A DNA stretch of 64,000 nt from Secundilactobacillus collinoides DSM 20515 = JCM 1123 (GTDB taxonomy: Bacteria; Bacillota; Bacilli; Lactobacillales; Lactobacillaceae). The stretch covers positions 1-64,000 of the forward strand of contig NZ_AYYR01000043.1 of NCBI RefSeq assembly GCF_001435975.1, in the 5' to 3' direction. The position numbers and the translations under genes are program-made. The notes beneath the pieces were generated by a model. It made no database searches, was not told the origin of the DNA, and saw only the letters and a program-made list of their open reading frames with translations. Below, piece by piece: positions 1 to 8,937 of this stretch; the first letter of the stretch is position 1, and every line of letters starts with the position of its first letter.

Positions 1-65
1 CCAAAAAAGCCAATAACCACACGCCTTTGGCGTGATTATTAGCTTTCAAGTTTCAGATAATAATT

Positions 66-114
66 AAAAAACGTCCCGGAAACGGCAGATTTGTCGTTTT
101 CAGGACGTTTTTTT
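66..114 (-). terminator. Rho-independent terminator of the first secreted-protein gene
   Basis: A GC-bearing hairpin (ACGTCC paired with GGACGT, extended by CGGAAACG/CGTTTTC) is flanked by A and T runs. It sits directly after the minus-strand stop codon at 117-119. Confidence 0.8.
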
Positions 115-116
115 GA

Positions 117-638
117 TTATTTTTTATATCCCAACGCATCCATCGCCTTTTCAGAATTTGCGGTGTATGAGAAGTTATGGTGTATCCGTGTCTTAGACCA
201 CGCATCGACGTAACCCATTCGCTGATAAGTGCCTAATATACTATATTTCTTTGAACCCAACTTCTTAGTGTAAGTCCAAAAGGCCAAACCATCGGTAAAT
301 CCACCGGGAATTTGTTTATTAATATTCGGCAAATTATACCAATATCGACTCTTACTAAAAGCGTTGCTCTTAGTCACATAGAGTTGCTTGTAATTCTTCG
401 CCGATGAAGTCAAAATAGTTGTCTTCTTACTTGTCCGTTTCCCAGAATTGTTCGCCGTCCAACCCGTGACGGTGTGTTTCGTCAGCGCAATCACGGAATA
501 ACGCTTACTTGAGTTTGGCTGGTACCAAGTGCCCCTTAACTTTGCTGGAATTGTACTATGGCTGGAAGCCTGAGCAGTCGTTCCAACAGCAAACAAGGCA
601 GCGCCTAACGCAATCGCACCAATAATTTTATGATTCAT
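117..638 (-). CDS. Small secreted protein of unknown function
   Basis: I do not recognise a named family. The protein is about 173 residues. It opens with a typical Sec signal peptide (short basic N-terminus, hydrophobic core, likely cleavage after AQA near residue 24), so it should be exported. The mature part starts with an 'IPAKLRGTW' motif and is rich in Lys, Ser, Thr and Tyr. The similar phrase 'PTALRGVW' opens the mature part of the secreted protein at 27524, so the two may be distant relatives. I prefer the ATG at 638 over the one at 644 because the GGGGGAG ribosome site is 8 nt from 638. It has its own terminator and appears monocistronic. Confidence 0.7.
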   Translation of the reverse strand: MNHKIIGAIALGAALFAVGTTAQASSHSTIPAKLRGTWYQPNSSKRYSVIALTKHTVTGWTANNSGKRTSKKTTILTSSAKNYKQLYVTKSNAFSKSRYWYNLPNINKQIPGGFTDGLAFWTYTKKLGSKKYSILGTYQRMGYVDAWSKTRIHHNFSYTANSEKAMDALGYKK

Positions 639-818
639 AACCATGTCTCCCCCTTGTATTTACTAATCACTAAATTAGTTTAATCGTACATCAGTGAGCA
701 GTATAAAACTACAAGGAGATAACAAATCTAAATTAGCATCCCAATAAATCTCTTTGAAGGTGGGTATTTCCAATTATCACTCATAGAAAAATGTTTACCA
801 ACATACTCATTTAGAATA

Positions 819-1619
819 TTAACCCACAAAATCGTAAATCAATTTCACTAAAAATATAACTAATACAATGATAATGATTGGTCGCGCAATTTTTGCCCCA
901 CCGCGTTTAAAATACCAGGCGCCGATAAAATTGCCCAAAATACTGAAGACGCCAGCAGTTAATCCCAGTAAAATCATCACCTTGCCACTGAATAAGAAAA
1001 CGGTCAGCGCAGTCAAATTAGTGGTTAAATTAATGACCTTAGTGGTGCCGGCAGCCAAATTGATCGGTAACTTAGCCAATCCAGTCAGTGCCAACAACAG
1101 AAATGTGCCAGTACCAGGACCGTAAAACCCGTCATAAATACCTGACGCTAAAGCAATTAACACAGAATAGAGCAGCTGTTTGCCAACGATCTTTTCAATT
1201 TTTAGGCTCACGGCACTTAAGGACTGTTTGTTGAGCATCAGATAAATAGCCGTCAGCGGGAGGATAACGGCTAAGATAATTCGAAAATAGAAATCTGAAA
1301 TATGTAAAGCTAAACGCGCACCAAAAAAGGACCCAATTAACGCCGCCACTATGGAAAGACATGACAGTTTCAACCGCATATAACCGCTTCGCGCGAATTG
1401 AAGCGTTGAAATCATTGTCCCCATTGCAGAAGAAAGCTTGTTCGTACCAATCGCAATGTGGGCCGGCATGCCGGTCATGATGTATGCGGGTAGCGAAATT
1501 AAGCCGCCCCCGCCGGCGATAGAATCAACAAACCCTGCCAAAAATACCAACGGGCAAACAATCAAAAAAGTTACCACTGTAACCACCCCTGCACTTTGAA
1601 CTAACTCTAACAGTACCAC
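819..1619 (-). CDS. TSUP (TauE/SafE) family membrane permease
   Basis: This is a polytopic membrane protein of up to 266 residues with about eight hydrophobic segments. The N-terminal 'LAGFVDSIAGGGGLISLP' region and the later repeat-like 'SGIYDGFYGPGTGTFLLL' are the paired glycine-rich signatures of the TauE/SafE (TSUP) superfamily. Its members export or import sulfur-containing or organic anions; the substrate cannot be read from the sequence. The longest frame starts with GTG at 1619 without a good ribosome site. A GTG at 1577 is preceded by AGGGGTGG and may be the true start (252 residues). It is transcribed away from the TMEM175 gene and has no operon partner. Confidence 0.82.
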   Translation of the reverse strand: MVLLELVQSAGVVTVVTFLIVCPLVFLAGFVDSIAGGGGLISLPAYIMTGMPAHIAIGTNKLSSAMGTMISTLQFARSGYMRLKLSCLSIVAALIGSFFGARLALHISDFYFRIILAVILPLTAIYLMLNKQSLSAVSLKIEKIVGKQLLYSVLIALASGIYDGFYGPGTGTFLLLALTGLAKLPINLAAGTTKVINLTTNLTALTVFLFSGKVMILLGLTAGVFSILGNFIGAWYFKRGGAKIARPIIIIVLVIFLVKLIYDFVG

Positions 1620-1738
1620 AAAAGAATATGGCGCCCACCAAAATAATGGGGCATATCAGTTTTTGAACAGTTCGGTGTATGCGGACAATTAGGATTTGAT
1701 CAGAATCGCAATTAAAAAGCGCAACACTGGCTAGCCGG

Positions 1739-1754
1739 TGTTTTATGTGAAACA
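1739..1754. other. parS-like 16-bp palindrome
   Basis: TGTTTTATGTGAAACA differs from the canonical ParB/Spo0J site TGTTTCACGTGAAACA at two positions. It is one of several such sites in the window. Confidence 0.45.
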
Positions 1755-1819
1755 TAAAGCACCCATCGCAGTAAAACCGCCCCCCTTGTTTTATACTAAG
1801 TGCAGGGAGGTCGATACAT

Positions 1820-2389
1820 ATGAACAAAGCCAGACTAGAAGCATTCACCGACGCGGTCATCGCAATTGCTGCCACCATCATGGTCTTGGAACTGCACCCG
1901 CCAAAGTCCGATTCATTGCACGGCTTATTAACTGATTGGCCTGTGTTATTGTCGTACATCATTAGTTTTACAATGATCTATATCGTATGGTTCTCACACC
2001 ATAATATGTTTAATAAGGCCAAAATCATTTCAACGCGGACTTTTTTGCTGAATGGATTGTGGCTCTTTAGTCTCACACTTGTCCCCTTCGCCACAGACTG
2101 GGTAGGTGAACATCCGGATGCCACTATACCTGAAGTCATATACTTAGCAGTGCTCTTACTTTGGTCGTTCACCTTTCAATTAATGGATGAGCAAGTCATC
2201 CGGGACAACCCTGATGTTAAACGTGACGTATCAAATAATATCATCTCGCGTCTACTCCTCTACGGTGGTTACATTGCCGGAATCATTTTAGCTGTCTTCT
2301 GGCCAATCTCAGCACTTTTCCTAGTCGGTTTGATTACAATAGTACTCACAATGCAGCTCGTCTCAATCGAACCCGTTAAAGAAAAGTGA
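1820..2389 (+). CDS. TMEM175-family (DUF1211) membrane protein, putative potassium channel
   Basis: The 189-residue protein begins with the family signature 'EAFTDAVIAIAATIMVLEL', corresponding to the F-S/T-D-x-V-x-A-I pore helix of bacterial TMEM175 channels. About six transmembrane segments follow. Bacterial members conduct K+ with modest selectivity and assemble as tetramers. The ATG is preceded by AGGGAGGT at good spacing. A parS-like palindrome lies about 65 bp upstream of the start. A second, longer paralogue is at 57031. The gene stands alone between two terminators. Confidence 0.83.
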   Translation: MNKARLEAFTDAVIAIAATIMVLELHPPKSDSLHGLLTDWPVLLSYIISFTMIYIVWFSHHNMFNKAKIISTRTFLLNGLWLFSLTLVPFATDWVGEHPDATIPEVIYLAVLLLWSFTFQLMDEQVIRDNPDVKRDVSNNIISRLLLYGGYIAGIILAVFWPISALFLVGLITIVLTMQLVSIEPVKEK

Positions 2390-2410
2390 ATTAATTTTAC
2401 TAAACGTTAA

Positions 2411-2441
2411 AAGATTGCGCGTGAAATAAAGCGCGATTTTG
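2411..2441 (+). terminator. Terminator after the TMEM175 gene
   Basis: A hairpin with ATTGCGC/GCGCGAT arms is followed by TTTT, 22 nt after the stop codon at 2389. Confidence 0.6.
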
Positions 2442-2457
2442 TTCACATCATACAAAC

Positions 2458-2504
2458 GCCCCTAGCTAAGAATCCAAGATTGGACTTTCAGCTAGGGGTG
2501 CTTA
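2458..2504 (+). terminator. Large hairpin, shared sequence with the one at 30876
   Basis: A stem built from GCCCCTAGCT and AGCTAGGGGTGC encloses AATCCA/TGGA inner arms. Nearly the same hairpin recurs at 30876-30921, also downstream of a plus-strand gene. Confidence 0.55.
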
Positions 2505-2626
2505 TATTGCCGGCGACTACCGCTTATTCCACGTTTAAGCCAGCTAAAACAAGAATACGCTTAGAATGCATGACCTATCATGACTTTTGGCACAACCTCA
2601 CGCTATTAGTGTCGAAAAGGCAAGCG

Positions 2627-3226
2627 CTATTCATCCACAACCTCGAAAGCATCCGGATTAAGCAGCGCCTCTTTAACCACGGCCGATTTATGCATCAACC
2701 ACAACGTGTAGCCCAGACTAGTGAAGAAAGTTAGTGACCAGACAGACCAGTCATTGTGGCCAGGATTGGCAACTGCATAGACAGCGAGTAAAGACTGAAG
2801 TGTTTCACTAAAAACGAGATGACCAATATTAACATTATCCAACGTCATTTGCGATACGTTCACTTCAAGCAGCAATTCTATGCCTAGAATGACGCCCCAA
2901 CCAATTAGATAATACCAACCACCGCGCGCAGTAGCAGAATGCGAGTAAATTGGGATTTCTTTACCTGCCTTATTTTTAAAATAATACTTTGCAATATGTT
3001 CCTCACGCACACGCGTACCATGAGCTTGGAACCAGCTAATGAACAAACTAACGACAGCAATCAAGAGTACACCAGGGATGTCTCTTGTGTGCCAGCCTGA
3101 AATCGTGACGAGTTTGTACAACGCAAATAAAGGCAACACAAAATAGCGAAATTTATGAACATCACCGTAATTAAATTGCTGATAAATGAAATAGACCAAA
3201 ACACCAATGTTTAAAAATAATGCCAA
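2627..3226 (-). CDS. Integral membrane protein of unknown function
   Basis: I do not recognise this 199-residue protein. It has about five hydrophobic segments: one at the N-terminus, two in residues 28-65, one after the charged central loop (near residue 105), and one near residue 170. A basic, hydrophilic stretch (residues 67-98) probably lies in the cytoplasm. The TTG at 3226 is the best start because GGGGG precedes it by 7 nt. The gene stands between oppositely oriented or unrelated neighbours and gives no functional context. Confidence 0.6.
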   Translation of the reverse strand: MALFLNIGVLVYFIYQQFNYGDVHKFRYFVLPLFALYKLVTISGWHTRDIPGVLLIAVVSLFISWFQAHGTRVREEHIAKYYFKNKAGKEIPIYSHSATARGGWYYLIGWGVILGIELLLEVNVSQMTLDNVNIGHLVFSETLQSLLAVYAVANPGHNDWSVWSLTFFTSLGYTLWLMHKSAVVKEALLNPDAFEVVDE

Positions 3227-3292
3227 AGTCTAACCCCCGTTCACACATATTGAATTTAGTATACAGCTTCTGTCAGTATACCGACACCACAG

Positions 3293-4666
3293 CTACTTAC
3301 CAGAAGATAATTGGATAAGTGCTTGAAGCTGAATGAGTCCATTTCGCAACTCAGTCAGACTACTGGTAGCCGACAGCGACACCCGGATAAATCGATGGCG
3401 CGTGTCGTGACCAACCCGAAAATGGTCATCAAACAACACCAAAATATTGGCATCGCGGAGGCGTTGCTGTAAAACAGTGACCTGACAATCATCCGGTAAG
3501 GCGATCCACCGGTGCAGACTAAGACCCTGCGTGTTGCCGATGGCTAGCGCATCACAAATTTGATTAGCCTGTTGTATTTGCGCCACTCGGCTCTTAACAA
3601 TTTTTCGAACTTTACCGGACAAAATCAAATCGGTCATCATGATTGCGTCAATTGTCGAGACCTGCGACTCCAGATCAACGAAGGTGTGGTGCAGCCGTTG
3701 TTCAAATTGCGCATCACACGCAATAAATCCCAAGCGGATTCCCGGTGCAATCGCTTTTGAAGTACTAAATATCCCAATCGTTTTGCTGGGTGCTAATTCC
3801 AGTAGTGCCGGACCAGCATCCGGTTTTAAGAATCGAAGGTAGTCGTCTTCAATAATCAAAAGGTCATGCGCCATTGCCAGATCTGCTAATGCATGACGGC
3901 GCCCCGCGGACATCATCAGGTTCGTTGGGTTGCTTCGAAGCGGCATCACATAAACGCCTTTAATTCGGCGTGACACCAGCTGTTCGGCTAAAATATCAAT
4001 ACGCATGCCGAACCGATCTTGCGGAATCGGCATGAGTTCAATGCCAACCAGTTTCGCCAGTTCTATAAAGTTGGAATAAGTATACTCATCAACAGCAATC
4101 GCGTCGCCCCGAGCAAACAAGCCCATCATAATGGTCGTCAATGCACTCTGCGCGCCCGTCATCATCAATATCTTGACGGCTGGACTTGGTGTAATGCCCA
4201 ACAAGGATAACCATGTCTTACCAGCTTTTGCCCGGTTCAGCGCATCGTTTTCCCGATCATAGGAGAACACCTTGGCGACCTGCAAATCATTGAGTTCGTC
4301 GTGGATCAACCGTGTCACTTGCGGATCTTGGTCATGGAATACATCGACGAAACCAAGGTTGATTGCGCGGTTCGGTACCCAATCATGAAACACCGTCTGG
4401 TCAACGTTAGCTTGGGGCGAAACAAACGTGCCTTTCCCCTTGATTGAATACAGAAGCCCCTGTTCAAAAGCCATTTTATAAGCCCTTGTCACCGTCGTAA
4501 AATTAATGTCTAAGTAGTAAGAGAGTTCCCGTTGTGACGGCAGTCTAACGTTTGGTTCTAGCACGCCAGTCATGATATCACGCGCTAAAAATCGAAATAG
4601 ACTCTTGTAGTATGGCCGGTCAAGCTGCTTGGTTTCCGGCGTCCAAGACAATTCATAATCATACAT
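3293..4666 (-). CDS. MocR-type GntR/aminotransferase-fold transcriptional regulator
   Basis: The 457-residue protein has a GntR winged helix at residues about 15-85 (with 'LPSQRELSYYLDINFTTVTR') fused to a fold-type I aminotransferase domain. In that domain the PLP-lysine motif 'STSKAIAPGIRLGF' puts the Schiff-base lysine at K304. The 'RSNPTN' Asn (N246) and the 'IIEDDY' Asp pair (274-275) that hold PLP are also present. MocR proteins use PLP or an adduct as effector to control vitamin B6, GABA or amino-acid genes. The start is supported by GGAGGAT 4 nt upstream. An inverted repeat in the divergent gap could be its operator, but the expected divergent target gene is absent. Confidence 0.87.
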   Translation of the reverse strand: MYDYELSWTPETKQLDRPYYKSLFRFLARDIMTGVLEPNVRLPSQRELSYYLDINFTTVTRAYKMAFEQGLLYSIKGKGTFVSPQANVDQTVFHDWVPNRAINLGFVDVFHDQDPQVTRLIHDELNDLQVAKVFSYDRENDALNRAKAGKTWLSLLGITPSPAVKILMMTGAQSALTTIMMGLFARGDAIAVDEYTYSNFIELAKLVGIELMPIPQDRFGMRIDILAEQLVSRRIKGVYVMPLRSNPTNLMMSAGRRHALADLAMAHDLLIIEDDYLRFLKPDAGPALLELAPSKTIGIFSTSKAIAPGIRLGFIACDAQFEQRLHHTFVDLESQVSTIDAIMMTDLILSGKVRKIVKSRVAQIQQANQICDALAIGNTQGLSLHRWIALPDDCQVTVLQQRLRDANILVLFDDHFRVGHDTRHRFIRVSLSATSSLTELRNGLIQLQALIQLSSGK

Positions 4667-4689
4667 AATTCATCCTCCGTCACATTGTC

Positions 4690-4721
4690 TTGCATACACT
4701 TTTCGAATTGAATGTATGCAA
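4690..4721. promoter_or_regulatory. Inverted repeat upstream of the MocR-type gene, candidate operator
   Basis: TTGCATACA and TGTATGCAA form a perfect 9-bp inverted repeat with a 14-bp AT-rich centre, 24 bp upstream of the regulator start. MocR proteins bind paired repeats of about this length in divergent promoter regions. Confidence 0.4.
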
Positions 4722-5001
4722 ACAAAATTGTAGTGTAAGTGTATCGAAGAAATAACTGGAAGACAAGCTTGATATTGATTGGAGGAATCACATGATTACT
4801 AGTCGCTCTAGACGCAATGACTTACAACCAAAAAATGGGGTCAACCGTGATTCAAAACGTTTTTTCAGTCCACGACAGGCCCGGCTGCAACCAGTAAAAA
4901 GGTCTCAATGCACACAAATTTGGACAGAAGGTTCCCAGTCCCACGCTATGTTAAAATGGCAATATCTCAAGTAAATTCCTGTTTAGAAAGAAGATTGGTA
5001 T
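4722..5001. other. Gap with a strong ribosome site but no convincing gene
   Basis: GGAGG lies 7 nt before an ATG at 4792, which opens a 60-codon frame to 4974. The encoded residues are polar and basic, without recognisable structure. This may be the leftover start of a lost gene once controlled by the adjacent MocR-type regulator. Confidence 0.3.
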
Positions 5002-5832
5002 ATGGCGTGGTCAAAAAATGGTGATTGGCAGGCCTACTTCAATCTGCCTGAGCATTACTGTGAAGATTATTTAAAAAAATTAGGTTTAGAACAACAGAAA
5101 CCCGACCGCGCCTTTCTAGACGCGCTTGTCACTCAGCATCAACTGATGATTCCTTTTGAAAATTTGGACGTCACCGATTTCCACAAACCGGTTTCGTTAC
5201 GTCCAGCCGACCTTTATCAACGCCTAATATTGGGTAAGCGCGGCGGTTATTGCTTTCAGCTCAATGGTGCTTTTTCGCTGCTGTTGCGTGCTCTGGGGTT
5301 CGACGCTTGGCTCTGTTTAGCTCGTCAATTGCAGCATGACGAATCTGTTCCGGTTCCGGCCACCCATTGTGCAATCATCGTGTACTTGAATGGGCAGCGG
5401 CTTTTCTGCGACGTCGGCTATGGTGGACCGGCCCCAATGACCTCTTTAGATATCGATAACGGGGCTGAACAATTGTCGAATCACGAGCTATTTTATTTCT
5501 CGACCCAACCTGTCCAAAATGGCGTGTCTTCAACTCACCCGGGATGGATCACCCTGGTTCGAAAAAGCACAACCAGCCGCACTGAGCGGGCGTTAGAACA
5601 ATTCACGCCAGTCAATTTTTACCTGGAAGATTTTTATGGTCTTAGTCTGATGCGCTCATTCGGCGATTCAGCCTACGAAACCCGTCACGTTAAACGCCGT
5701 TTGCCTGACGGCTACATCGATTTGACGGCCGACATTTTAACCGTAAACCACCATGGCGACCGCACGACCGAAACCGTTTCAACGGAACAGTTAACCACTG
5801 TTTTAAAACAGTATTTTGGTATTGAACGATGA
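5002..5832 (+). CDS. Arylamine N-acetyltransferase
   Basis: The 276-residue protein matches the NAT family in length and layout. It transfers acetyl from acetyl-CoA to arylamines or hydrazines through a Cys-His-Asp triad. The triad is visible as C84 in 'RGGYCFQLN', H122 in 'ATHCAI' and D137 in 'FCDVGYGG'. The 'PFENLDV' motif near residue 51 is also typical. The protein should be cytoplasmic. The flavin-binding protein gene follows after 26 nt, if the preferred downstream start is right, so the two probably form one transcript concerned with small aromatic compounds. The physiological substrate in lactobacilli is unknown. Confidence 0.9.
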   Translation: MAWSKNGDWQAYFNLPEHYCEDYLKKLGLEQQKPDRAFLDALVTQHQLMIPFENLDVTDFHKPVSLRPADLYQRLILGKRGGYCFQLNGAFSLLLRALGFDAWLCLARQLQHDESVPVPATHCAIIVYLNGQRLFCDVGYGGPAPMTSLDIDNGAEQLSNHELFYFSTQPVQNGVSSTHPGWITLVRKSTTSRTERALEQFTPVNFYLEDFYGLSLMRSFGDSAYETRHVKRRLPDGYIDLTADILTVNHHGDRTTETVSTEQLTTVLKQYFGIER

Positions 5833-5858
5833 AGAAGAGAAAAATGGAGGACATGCAA

Positions 5859-6362
5859 ATGCGAAGAACTGACCGCGAAATTACAGATTTAACCACTATG
5901 GAACAAATCATTGCGAATGGCCACGTCATCACCCTAGGCATTAACACCGCTGACGCTGCGCCATACGTGGTACCAACCAATTATGGGTATGAATTCGATC
6001 AGGATAAATTAACACTCTACATTCACGGTGCACCAGTTGGTAAGAAACGGACCCTGATCCAGGCCGATAACCGAGTATCGTTTAACATTGTGACCAACAC
6101 GGCACTGTACCAGCCAAACGATGATAAGCTCAGCCACTATAGTTATTTCTATCAAAGTATTTACGGCGTCGGCAAAGCTGTTTTGGTTTCTGATCTAACT
6201 GAAAAGGAACACGCGTTACGGCTCGTGCTGAAACACGAAGTCGGTCATGATGTCCCGGGAAATATTGATCCGCACGATTTGAAATATGTTGGTGTGATTC
6301 GCATCGATGTTGCGTCGTTTACTGGCAAGCAGCATGCTCAGCCAAGTGGACCGGAAAAATAA
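5859..6362 (+). CDS. Pyridoxamine 5'-phosphate oxidase-like FMN-binding split-barrel protein (NimA-like)
   Basis: This protein of about 167 residues has features of the PNPOx-like split barrel. There is an N-terminal 'LTTMEQIIANGHVITLGI' segment, a central 'YGYEFDQDKLTLYIHG' strand pair and a 'GKKRTLIQADNRVSFNI' helix-strand. This resembles the NimA/5-nitroimidazole antibiotic-resistance branch, which binds a flavin or heme. A frame extends upstream to 5829, overlapping the NAT stop. The ATG at 5859 is preferred because GGAGG at 5846-5850 sits 8 nt upstream. It is the second gene of the NAT operon, followed by a terminator. Confidence 0.82.
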   Translation: MRRTDREITDLTTMEQIIANGHVITLGINTADAAPYVVPTNYGYEFDQDKLTLYIHGAPVGKKRTLIQADNRVSFNIVTNTALYQPNDDKLSHYSYFYQSIYGVGKAVLVSDLTEKEHALRLVLKHEVGHDVPGNIDPHDLKYVGVIRIDVASFTGKQHAQPSGPEK

Positions 6363-6370
6363 TGGGATAG

Positions 6371-6432
6371 TAAAAAGGTTACTTGCCTGCTTGAGCTTTG
6401 GATGCTCAGGTGGCTGGTAACCTTTTTTGTGG
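6371..6432 (+). terminator. Terminator of the NAT operon
   Basis: A long stem made of AAAAGGTTAC and GTAACCTTTTTT, with inner CTTGAGC/GCTCAGG pairing, lies 10 nt after the stop at 6362. Confidence 0.8.
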
Positions 6433-6492
6433 TTTTTGTTTTTAAGGTTGAGGCTAGAGTGTTTTGGGGCGTGCTTGGTTTTTCAATTTGTT

Positions 6493-6699
6493 GAAGGCTA
6501 GGGGATTTCGGTTTAGGCACTCGATTTGATGGCTTTTTTGCTGAAGGCCCCCTTTTTTGTCGTGTGCTCCTGTCCTTGGGAGTATGCGTGTAGTAGAAGA
6601 CTAGGGGATTCTGTTTAGGCACTCGATTTGATGGCTTTTTTGCTGAAGGCCCGTTTTTCGTAGTGCACTCTTGTCCTCGAGACTAAACGTGCTGCAGAA
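6493..6699. repeat. Two tandem copies of a roughly 102-bp repeat
   Basis: Two adjacent units share the stretch from GAAGxCTAGGGGATT through TTTAGGCACTCGATTTGATGG and on to GCTGAAGGCCC, with a period of 101-103 bp. A third GAAGGC start at 6697 begins the neighbouring palindromic element. The block lies between two convergent genes and codes for nothing obvious. Confidence 0.75.
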
Positions 6700-6801
6700 G
6701 GCAAGGGGCGGCCATATAAGGGACTTTGGCAAAAAATCCAGGCCCGGGATTTTCTGCCAAAGTCCCTTATATTCTGCCCCTTAAGCGCCTTCTTCCGCAC
6801 T
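6690..6801 (-). repeat. Palindromic element A, abutting the yhgE-like stop codon
   Basis: On the minus strand the element begins AGAGTGCGGAAGAAGGCGC immediately after, and overlapping in sequence with, the TAG stop at 6802-6804. It then contains a long hairpin (arms 6714-6740 and 6746-6772, ATATAAGGGACTTTGGCA paired with TGCCAAAGTCCCTTATAT, one-base variation) around a GGCCCGGG-type centre. The outer flank ends in CTGCAGCACG. Copies are at 49633, 49829 and 51091, with diverged relatives elsewhere. Confidence 0.8.
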
Positions 6802-8937
6802 CTACAACTTTGCCTTCCTCATATCCTCTTCCATTCTAAACACGCGTTTCTCAAAGACGCGTCTCAGAATCATGATGGCTGTGAAGAATAGGACGAATAC
6901 CAGCAGCATTAACACATCGTGCCAGACCACTGGCCAGTTTGGCGTTGTCATGACCTCCCTAAAGAGCTGGATGCCATACGTGAACGGCATGAACGGGGCC
7001 AGTGCTGCCAAATCCTTTGGCACGACTTCCATTGGGTACACCCCGCCCGTTCCGAACAGCTGGATCAGCATCAGCAGGACGATCACCACCTTGCCGGCAT
7101 TCCCCAACATAAAGACTAAGTTGAACATCATCGTGGTAAAGGTCAGGCTCACCGCGTAGAACGCCAGCAGGAACAGGAACCAGTGAACCGGCCTGACCCC
7201 CAGCAGCATGACGCCGATATAGGCGAAGGTGGCTTGAAGAAAGCCCATTGTGAGGTAGATGGTCAGTTTGCCAACGTATGATTCAAACGCATTTGGTCGG
7301 TGAAGGCCATTTTTCGTGTCCGGCAAAATGTACTTCCACGCAATAATCGTGGACAGCAACAGCGACCCGATCCATAGAGCTAAAACGGTGTAGAACGGGG
7401 TCATCTGCCAGCCGAAGTTTTTCATCGGATAGATTTCCTTGGTTTGCAATTTGATTGGCGAGGAGAGGATCGACGATAGGCTTGGGTCGGTTCCCAGCAG
7501 TTTGATCAACGTATTGAGGTTCTTTTCGTTGAGGAAACTCATCTGGCTGTCTAACGTCTTCAATGTCGTTTTGATCTTACCCAACCGGGAACTGATATCA
7601 CTGGTCTGTGACGTGGTGATAGTCCCCGCGTTAGCCATGGCTTTCAACTCAGGCAAAACCGATTTCATAGAGGAAACGACCTGACTGTTGCCGTTGAGAT
7701 TTTCATTCAGGGTGCTGTTAACACTGTCTAAGGCTGGGCTGGTAGTGGCGTTGAAGTCCGTGTAGGCGTTATCCAAATCCGTGTTCAACGTGTTTGCTCC
7801 AGCCTTGAGCTTTTTGATCAACGACTGCTGTTTTGAACTGGAATCGGTCGCCTTCAACTGTTTCGCCAGTGCCTTTTGTTTAGTCACATTCTGTTTTGCC
7901 GTACTGATGGCTTTAATCAGCGAAGTTGTGGTGTTATTTGGAATAAAGTTGTTAATGATGTCCAACACGCGTAGGTTATCGCTCAGCGTGTCATTGATGC
8001 CGTTTAACAGCGAAGTCGTCGTTGAAGACGTACTGTTTAAGGTAGTGGCCGATACCGCTCCCGATGGCAGCGCATCGAGTGTGTTCTGTAGCTTCGTGCC
8101 CTGAGTCTGCAACGAATTAATGCCATCAGCCAAGTTCGATTTCAGCGCACTATTGAGTTTCTGCGTGGAATTGTTTAACGATTTAGTGCTGGAAATAACA
8201 TTCTGCAGGTCATCGATCTGACTGGAGATCACCGGAATGTTGGTTTTGACTTCCTTCAGGGCGGCCTTCGTTTTCAAATTCGTTTTATTGACGTCGGCTA
8301 ATGTGTTCTGCGTCTTGTTGATCGTCTTGATTGCATCCGTCAGCGAACTGCGAATCTGCAGGATTTCTGGTTTCTTAGTCTTCACCTGTTCGCCAGCGAG
8401 GTTAGCGACCTGTAAAATCTCCTTACTCCCAGTCTTGATGAAGTTCTGTCGAATCGTGTCGGTCAGTGTCTCTTTGGCCTGACCGATGATCTTGGTCGCC
8501 GCGGGATTGAGTTTTTCGTTTGATTTATAAATCACGTTCGGTTTCTGAGGGTCACTGGTCGCAAACGTTGCCAGTTTAGACGAAAAGTCATCCGGAATCT
8601 CGATCATGGCGTAGTACTTCCCATTTTCCAACCCGTTATTAGCTGCCCAATCGTTAGTGAACACCCAGTGAATGGCGTGATTTTTGTGCAACTGCTTAAT
8701 AATGCGGTCACCAATGTTGAACGACTGCCCCTTCAGCGAGCCCCCTTCGTCACTGTTGACCACGGCAATTTCCAGCCGGCTGGTATTCTTGGGTGAGTAT
8801 GGGTTCCAGGAAACCTGAATGTTTAACACCGCGTAGACCATGGGAATAAGCGCAAACGCCAGCAGCGTGATCCAGATAGATCGGCGATGGAAAATATTAT
8901 AAAAATCTTTTTTGATGAGCGATAAAATATTGTGCAT
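6802..8937 (-). CDS. YhgE/Pip family membrane protein (ABC-2-type permease-like)
   Basis: This protein of about 711 residues has the YhgE/Pip layout. An N-terminal transmembrane helix is followed by the conserved 'LNIQVSWNPYSPK' and 'IAVVNSDEGG' motifs. A long Thr/Ser/Asn-rich extracellular coiled region with repeated heptad-like helices follows (residues about 190-500), then five to six C-terminal membrane helices related to ABC-2 permeases. Relatives include lactococcal Pip (phage receptor) and the ESX-linked YueB-type proteins. The ATG at 8937 is preferred over 8949 because GGAGA lies just before it. Its TAG stop lies inside the conserved boundary of palindromic element A. A paralogue is at 10152. 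Confidence 0.85.
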   Translation of the reverse strand: MHNILSLIKKDFYNIFHRRSIWITLLAFALIPMVYAVLNIQVSWNPYSPKNTSRLEIAVVNSDEGGSLKGQSFNIGDRIIKQLHKNHAIHWVFTNDWAANNGLENGKYYAMIEIPDDFSSKLATFATSDPQKPNVIYKSNEKLNPAATKIIGQAKETLTDTIRQNFIKTGSKEILQVANLAGEQVKTKKPEILQIRSSLTDAIKTINKTQNTLADVNKTNLKTKAALKEVKTNIPVISSQIDDLQNVISSTKSLNNSTQKLNSALKSNLADGINSLQTQGTKLQNTLDALPSGAVSATTLNSTSSTTTSLLNGINDTLSDNLRVLDIINNFIPNNTTTSLIKAISTAKQNVTKQKALAKQLKATDSSSKQQSLIKKLKAGANTLNTDLDNAYTDFNATTSPALDSVNSTLNENLNGNSQVVSSMKSVLPELKAMANAGTITTSQTSDISSRLGKIKTTLKTLDSQMSFLNEKNLNTLIKLLGTDPSLSSILSSPIKLQTKEIYPMKNFGWQMTPFYTVLALWIGSLLLSTIIAWKYILPDTKNGLHRPNAFESYVGKLTIYLTMGFLQATFAYIGVMLLGVRPVHWFLFLLAFYAVSLTFTTMMFNLVFMLGNAGKVVIVLLMLIQLFGTGGVYPMEVVPKDLAALAPFMPFTYGIQLFREVMTTPNWPVVWHDVLMLLVFVLFFTAIMILRRVFEKRVFRMEEDMRKAKL

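Noticed and set aside
8237-8482. Plus-strand frames opposite the YhgE/Pip genes (also 7439-7684, 7781-8104)
   Set aside because: They are antisense shadows created by the biased codons of the long coiled region.
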